The notes below the pieces were generated by a model. The model did not search any database. It saw only the letters and a list, made by a program, of their open reading frames with translations, and was not told the origin of the DNA. Positions 20,352-24,375 of a stretch of DNA of 24,375 nt are shown here, piece by piece. Location: contig MU621340.1 of the NCBI GenBank assembly GCA_025399215.1, forward strand, positions 1 through 24,375, given 5' to 3'. The DNA is from Globomyces pollinis-pini. Taxonomy: Eukaryota; Chytridiomycota; Chytridiomycetes; Rhizophydiales; Globomycetaceae. Each line of letters begins with the position of its first letter. The stretch's first letter is position 1. A program made the position numbers and the translations under genes.

Positions 20352-21548
20352 TTAGAATTGACATATTGTAAGAAAGAACCCAGCAACAGTAATGTATGAG
20401 TCCATTCGTGATAGACCGTCACTACTGAATACATTGCCGATCAATTCTAGATTGGAACTACGTCCTAGTTCGTATTTATTGTAGGAATAACTTGAGTTAG
20501 TAAAGTTTCGACGGTCTGCCAAAGCCCACCCTATACGATGGTCTGCTATATCAAACACAGTGTAGTATTTTTGAAGTAGAATGTTACCCATTATACCATG
20601 TATGCCATCCATATCCATCGCATCGCGACCATAACCCTGTGATGTAAAAAAGAGTCATCACGTACTTGGAAGCCTGATATACAGTAAAAGCTATTGTTAA
20701 ACACTGTTCGATAGATGTAATCTTTTGGTGAAAACTCTAAGTACTGATTGTTCACCATAAATGATACAATCGGCAAATGGTGACATCCATTTTGGTATTG
20801 AATTCCATACAAACCACTATCTTCATCGATTTGCGTTAAATTTAATGCTGAGTTGATTGACCTTGCAATTTCATTTTCAAACAAGGACACAGATGTGCCA
20901 GTATCAATCATTAAATTCAGATCAGTTACTACAATATCATATACCAGAACTTTGGAAACTTTAATTGTCCAATGTGAATATACATTGTTTTTTGCGATAA
21001 TGTTTGTCCAGAGCAGGGGACCTGCAAACTTATTCGTATCCAACGCGCCAAAGGTAATTGTTGCACCAATTTGTCCTTCATAAATGAAATAAGAAAAAAA
21101 AGGTTTTAATTTAGTATGGAAAAGGAGATTGTTATTCAAGGATTTTGATCCTTGTAAATACCCCAATCCTAATATTCCATCTTCATTGGTAGTATTACTT
21201 TGTATATTCGAAACTTGTAATATCATCAGCTTTGAAATGATAGATTCACCTAGTTTAATATCATCTATTCCAAAATCACCTTTCACAATTGTTCCATCAA
21301 AAAATTCAATTGAATGCTTTTGTTCAACGCATGTTGTACAAGTAATTCTTACCCAAGAAAGGAATGAACCAGTATCAAAGATTACATTCCTTGATATACC
21401 ATTCGAATCACTAATGCCTCCATAGTACTATACTTTAGTGGGGTTACAATACCATAAAGCGTGTATTTACAATTGGAGTCAGTGGGATGGTTGAATGCGA
21501 TAATGAGCGGACAAATGTGATACAAAGACTGGATAAAAACAGTTTCAT
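20352..21548 (-). CDS. Secreted pepsin-type aspartic protease (A1), 380 aa, 3 exons
   Basis: Both catalytic aspartate motifs are present: NVIFDTGSFLSWV and LMIDTGTSVSLF. The domain ends in the A1 pattern GIMGNILLQKYYTVFDIADHRIGWA. Paired Cys and the family landmarks EDGILGLGYLQG and LLWTNI are visible. The start was chosen at ATG 21546-21548 because it yields a signal peptide (MKLFLSSLCITFVRSLS) then IPLTPIVNTRFM, joined by a 25-nt intron (21428-21452) to YYGGISDSNGISRN just before the first Asp motif. A second intron is 20637-20665 (29 nt). The sum is 381 codons. No long propeptide is visible, which is short for the family. The tail ends in a hydrophobic stretch (SYITVAGFFLTICQF), a possible GPI signal as in yapsins. 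Confidence 0.88.
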
Positions 21549-21889
21549 TCAGTTGACCATATTTCAAAAACATTTCAGAACCCATATATTTTTCATGGGA
21601 TTTCAATCAACTTTAACACCAAAATGTTTTTTTTTTAAGTTTGTGTAATTCACAAGGTTGTTTCGTGATTTCAATGTAATAGTTAACGAAGTCTTCCTTT
21701 ATGGTTGACCATAATAAGAAACAATAGCTGAATGATTGCTTGAAAATCGGCCGAGTCCAGTTAGTTATTCCATACCCTGACCAAAATTCCTTTTTTAGGA
21801 AATCAAAATCGCGACCCTATGTCCAATCTGAAACAAACGGGCCAGGATCTCATGTATAAATTTGGAGAATAAAATTCTGCAGTATTACA
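21549..21889. promoter_or_regulatory. Divergent promoter region of protease and Cys-rich genes, with TATA element
   Basis: 341 bp without a gene I can support. TATAAA at 21855-21860 lies 30 bp before the rightward ATG at 21890, so the 5' UTR would be very short. A T-run sits at about 21627-21637. The protease promoter must be in the left half; no TATA was picked out there. Confidence 0.45.
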
Positions 21890-22414
21890 ATGCTTTTCAA
21901 TACTCTAATCACCTTAACTTCAGTGGCAGCTATCGCATTCCCAGGAACAGTTTCCAATACATGCCTTCCAATTGCCAAAGATTGTTCATTCTATTCCAAG
22001 TGTGTAGAATCAAGTCTAACATGTGGTCCAGATGGTTATGCATTAGGGTACGGAGGAAAATACTGTCAAAAATTCAAAGACAATGAACCCAAGTTTTCAA
22101 CTGGTGGGCAAGAATGGATCTGGAGTGTCATGAGTTGTCTACAAGATAAACTTATCCCATTAGTTCAAGGTCAAATGACATTGACATGTCCAGGACTTCG
22201 TAGCTTTGCATACGATACCCATCCACCATGCTACACCCAACCAGGAAAATCCATCTGTAGTTTGCCTCCTCAAGATTGGCTCCGATTGTTGGTCATTATT
22301 CGCGATGAATTGGACGATGTTGCAACTTACAAACAAATGATTGCTGTTGCTAAAAGTTGTGGTAAGCAATACATCCATGACATTTTACGATTATTGAAGT
22401 TGATTAAAGAATAA
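21890..22414 (+). CDS. Secreted Cys-rich protein, stanniocalcin-like, 174 aa
   Basis: Intronless. Signal peptide MLFNTLITLTSVAAIAFPG, then about eleven cysteines. The spacing CSFYSKCVESSLTCGPDGY, GKYCQKF, FSTGGQEWIWSVMSCLQDKL, LTCPGLRSFAYDTHPPCY and SICSLPPQDW follows the order of conserved features in stanniocalcin (Cys-aromatic-Cys, KxF, FxxxGxxW/F, xxCLxxxL, C...Y...HP..C). Stanniocalcin is best known as a secreted glycoprotein hormone of vertebrates acting in calcium/phosphate balance; relatives exist in other eukaryotes. The assignment is from remembered pattern only. It lies between the protease and the second GH16 gene. The role in a fungus is unknown. Confidence 0.6.
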   Translation: MLFNTLITLTSVAAIAFPGTVSNTCLPIAKDCSFYSKCVESSLTCGPDGYALGYGGKYCQKFKDNEPKFSTGGQEWIWSVMSCLQDKLIPLVQGQMTLTCPGLRSFAYDTHPPCYTQPGKSICSLPPQDWLRLLVIIRDELDDVATYKQMIAVAKSCGKQYIHDILRLLKLIKE

Positions 22415-22415
22415 A
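22410..22415 (+). terminator. AATAAA overlapping the stop codon at 22412-22414
   Basis: Reads GAATAAAATAAAT: the stop lies within AATAAA, and a second AATAAA follows immediately at 22415-22420. Confidence 0.55.
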
Positions 22416-22694
22416 ATAAATATATATTAAAGAATATTTACTGTTGAATTGAAATATATCAGACTGGATATAAGCTCCAAAAACTTGGGGACCCAACAAC
22501 AACTCAAGTTTTCAATTAAAGTCCAAAATTATCTGCCTAATCGATTTTCTTCTATTTTATGAATATAACTTGCTGATTTGCATAAAGACTTATGTAATCG
22601 ACAGACTTGATCTTATACGATTTGAAATGTTTCAATAGAGTTCCCATGGCACAACAGTTGATACCAACTTTCCTAAACAATTGAATCAATCACC
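22415..22694. other. Intergenic region between Cys-rich and GH16 genes
   Basis: 280 bp, A/T-rich: the 3' UTR of the upstream gene and the promoter of the downstream one. The start at 22695 has favourable context (AATCACCATGA). No repeat, RNA gene or ORF recognised. Confidence 0.4.
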
Positions 22695-23705
22695 ATGAAG
22701 TTGAATTTATTTCTGTTGATTTCCCAAGCAATAGCTCAAGAATGTATATCAGGACCAGTAGACTTCATCCGCGATATGACCGTTGATTATAATGTCGGAA
22801 ATGTCATTCGAACATCAAATTCGGCACAAATCAATTTGATTAAAACTGAAGGTGGGCCAGCTACTGGTAGTCGATTATCGACTATTCAACAATATCTATA
22901 TGGAAAATTCACAATCAACATGTCTGCCTTACCTGTTAATGGTAACTACACATTCTAAATTGGTTAGGAGTGATTGTTACATTTATTACCATGTCGGATA
23001 GAGGCGATGAAATTGACTTTGAAGTAGTAGGAGGTGATAAAACAGCAGCACAGTCGAACGTGTTCTATAAAGGTATCCCAGATTATGGAAAACGGTAAAA
23101 TAGCTAAACCTCATTGGTTAGAGTAGCATATCATCAAATTGGAGATGTGATTGGACCACGTACTTATACCATTGATTGGACCCCAACGTATATCAAATGG
23201 AGTGTTGATGGAAGATTAGTACGAACTTATTCTATCAATGATCGGTTAGCAGTTGAAGGGATGACTCCACGTGGGGAAAAATCGTTCCCAGTGACTCCAT
23301 CACGTATACAGATTGGGATTTGGGACGCGGGAAGTGGACCTGAGGGCACATCTATTTGGTAAAAATCACCCAAATTAATTTAATAGGGCTGGAGGTCCCA
23401 TTCCATGGGGCTCTGCTACACAAATGCAAGCTTCATTTGGAAATCTGGTGGTTGAATGCTACAAAGGTCCAGGTGTTAAATCATTTGCTGTTGAAAACCC
23501 TTTGCTACCCGAAGCAGTTAGAAACAGCACTTTTCCTGATCAATCAATGTTGATGGGTACATCAATTCAGTCCAAGATGATGGAATCAAAACACAGTGAT
23601 TTTGATTTTAGCGTTTCCCAAAGTTTAAATTCCCATTCCGTGACAAGTAAATCATCTTTACTACTATCAGTAATTGGTTACGCCGCGTTGGCTTGGGTGC
23701 TCTGA
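22695..23705 (+). CDS. Crh-type GH16 chitin-glucan transglycosylase, second paralogue, GPI-anchored, 309 aa
   Basis: Same family and layout as the gene at 19342. Signal peptide MKLNLFLLISQAIAQ; the catalytic signature GDEIDFEVVGGD (Glu97, Asp99, Glu101); YTIDWTPTYIKWSVDG; IGIWDAGSGPEG; AGGPIPWG; and a longer Ser/Asn-rich stalk ending in a hydrophobic GPI-type tail (SLLLSVIGYAALAWVL). Introns: 22942-22967 (26 nt), 23095-23121 (27) and 23359-23386 (28). Introns 1 and 3 fall at the same protein positions as the two introns of the other copy; intron 2 is unique to this copy. The exons sum to 310 codons. Recent-looking duplication by protein similarity, but the introns do not look alike in sequence. 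Confidence 0.92.
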
Positions 23706-23856
23706 GTTCTTCTAATAGATACCTTTCAAGTTTCTTAAATTTTTTTTTTCTAACAATTGAATTATTAATAGATGCTTATTGAACGTAATCTTATTTTGGA
23801 ATCAAAATAACAGTCAAGAATTCACAGATGACGAGAAATGTAATACATAAGCTAAT
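23706..23856. other. Convergent intergenic region
   Basis: 151 bp between the GH16 stop and the proline dehydrogenase stop, with a T-run around 23740-23750. Only 3' UTRs expected. Confidence 0.4.
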
Positions 23857-23861
23857 TTATT
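23856..23861 (-). terminator. AATAAA overlapping the proline dehydrogenase stop codon
   Basis: The minus strand reads CAGCAATAAATT: CAA TAA encloses AATAAA. Confidence 0.5.
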
Positions 23862-24375
23862 GCTGTAAACCGACACGAAATTTCAATTCAGAAGCAATGG
23901 CATTCATATCTTTCTTCATTGCACCAATCATTGCTGCATTTTCCTGTGCTCGACGATGTAAATAAGCTATGGCTACTTCCACAGGCCCATATGGAACAAT
24001 CTTTAATGCTTTGAATCCATTTCCGGCCAATCGATATGCAGTTCCATCCTATACCATTAGCTTCTGTTTCGACTTGAAACTTACTCGCATTCCCATCAAT
24101 TGTCCAAATGCTACCCAACCACCACTTCTTGGAATGCCATACTTTTCCATTAGACCACAGGTGTAGTCAACAGAATGGTTGTTGTGTGATGCAACCACTA
24201 GTGCGAGTGCTTTGATGGAATCATTCTGTCTTGGATATTGAGCTTGCTGTTCAATAACAAATTCAACACCGGCATTGTATGCAGCATGAGTAGATTCGAT
24301 ATCCGGGTGGATGGGTGATGGATAGCCAAGTCTCATTGCCAATTCTCGCTCAGAAACCATGTATGCTCCACGGAC
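23857..24375 (-). CDS. PUT1: Proline dehydrogenase, C-terminal part (runs off the window)
   Basis: Proline dehydrogenase is the FAD enzyme of mitochondria that oxidises proline to pyrroline-5-carboxylate. Seen: VRGAYMVSERELAMRLGYPSPIH (RGAYM belongs to the FAD/substrate site), VVASHNNHSV, then GQLMGMRDGTAYRLAGNGFK, VPYGPVEVAIAYLHRRAQENAA, the conserved C-terminal helix that contacts substrate with its Arg-Arg pair. One intron, 24049-24084 (36 nt). The window end cuts the gene; the N-terminal two thirds, including the mitochondrial signal and most of the barrel, lies outside. 161 codons are visible including the stop. Confidence 0.93.
24049..24084 (-). repeat. 36-nt intron with 5-bp inverted repeat
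   Basis: On the minus strand GTTTC-aagtc-GAAAC lies four bases after the donor GT start. If folded it would leave about 21 nt of unpaired intron. Weak on its own, since a 5-bp stem arises easily by chance. Confidence 0.35.

Noticed and set aside
21382..21606. Protease start in the long frame reaching 21606 (or ATG at 21585/21573)
   Set aside because: That frame gives no signal peptide and needs a 20-nt intron or an odd acceptor; the ATG at 21548 in another frame gives a signal peptide and a 25-nt intron leading straight into the family N-terminus.
1..24375. tRNA, rRNA, CRISPR, transposon or phage elements
   Set aside because: No B-box-like tRNA segment, direct-repeat array, transposase motif or long terminal repeat was seen; the gene set is ordinary nuclear eukaryotic.
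1..24375. Alternative genetic code to explain the interrupted genes
   Set aside because: TAA, TAG and TGA all end genes at the expected family C-termini, and internal stops lie inside GT-AG segments.

Overview
The window is nuclear DNA of a compact-genome fungus. Every assembled gene uses the standard code, with TAA, TAG and TGA all acting as stops. Most genes are broken by very small GT-AG introns: I place about 55, mostly 23-36 nt with a median near 28. Fungal hallmarks are an Ett1/Nro1 protein, a Pil1/Lsp1-type eisosome protein and two Crh-type GH16 cell-wall transglycosylases. The intron style and gene density suggest an early-diverging or otherwise reduced fungal lineage, but I cannot name a genus. 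The bare ORFs look fragmented; once the mini-introns are removed nearly all genes become full length and in frame. They are intact genes, not pseudogenes.

Layout: 19-1255 (+) Ett1/Nro1. 1364-3739 (-) large coiled-coil protein. 3616-4122 (+) small FHA-only protein whose 5' end collides head-to-head with the preceding gene. 4278-5761 (+) second coiled-coil protein. 5885-6310 (-) unknown 141-aa protein. 6538-7407 (-) EFM7-like methyltransferase. 7614-10435 (-) V-ATPase subunit a with 11 introns. 10741-12809 (+) unknown basic, Ser/Lys-rich protein with a conserved-looking C-terminal segment. 12839-16088 (-) synaptojanin-type Sac1 plus inositol 5-phosphatase with 14 introns. 16245-17439 (-) Pil1-like eisosome protein. 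17524-18368 (-) and 18567-19112 (-) polytopic membrane proteins. 19342-23705 a run of four predicted secreted or surface proteins: GH16, pepsin-type protease, a stanniocalcin-like Cys-rich protein, GH16. 23857-24375 (-) the C-terminal part of proline dehydrogenase.

Functional themes: the first two thirds is ordinary housekeeping (translation, vacuolar acidification, translation-factor methylation, membrane traffic). The synaptojanin and eisosome genes are adjacent on one strand and both act on plasma-membrane PI(4,5)P2. The last 4.5 kb is a cell-surface block in which two paralogous wall enzymes flank a protease and a small Cys-rich secreted protein.

The most unusual signal is in gene architecture rather than in a single gene: miniature introns (some multiples of three without stops, hence invisible to ORF calling), inverted repeats in several of the longest introns that would fold them back towards about 20-33 nt, and AATAAA poly(A) signals that share bases with the stop codon in six genes. 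I saw no rRNA, tRNA, transposon, CRISPR or phage sequence.
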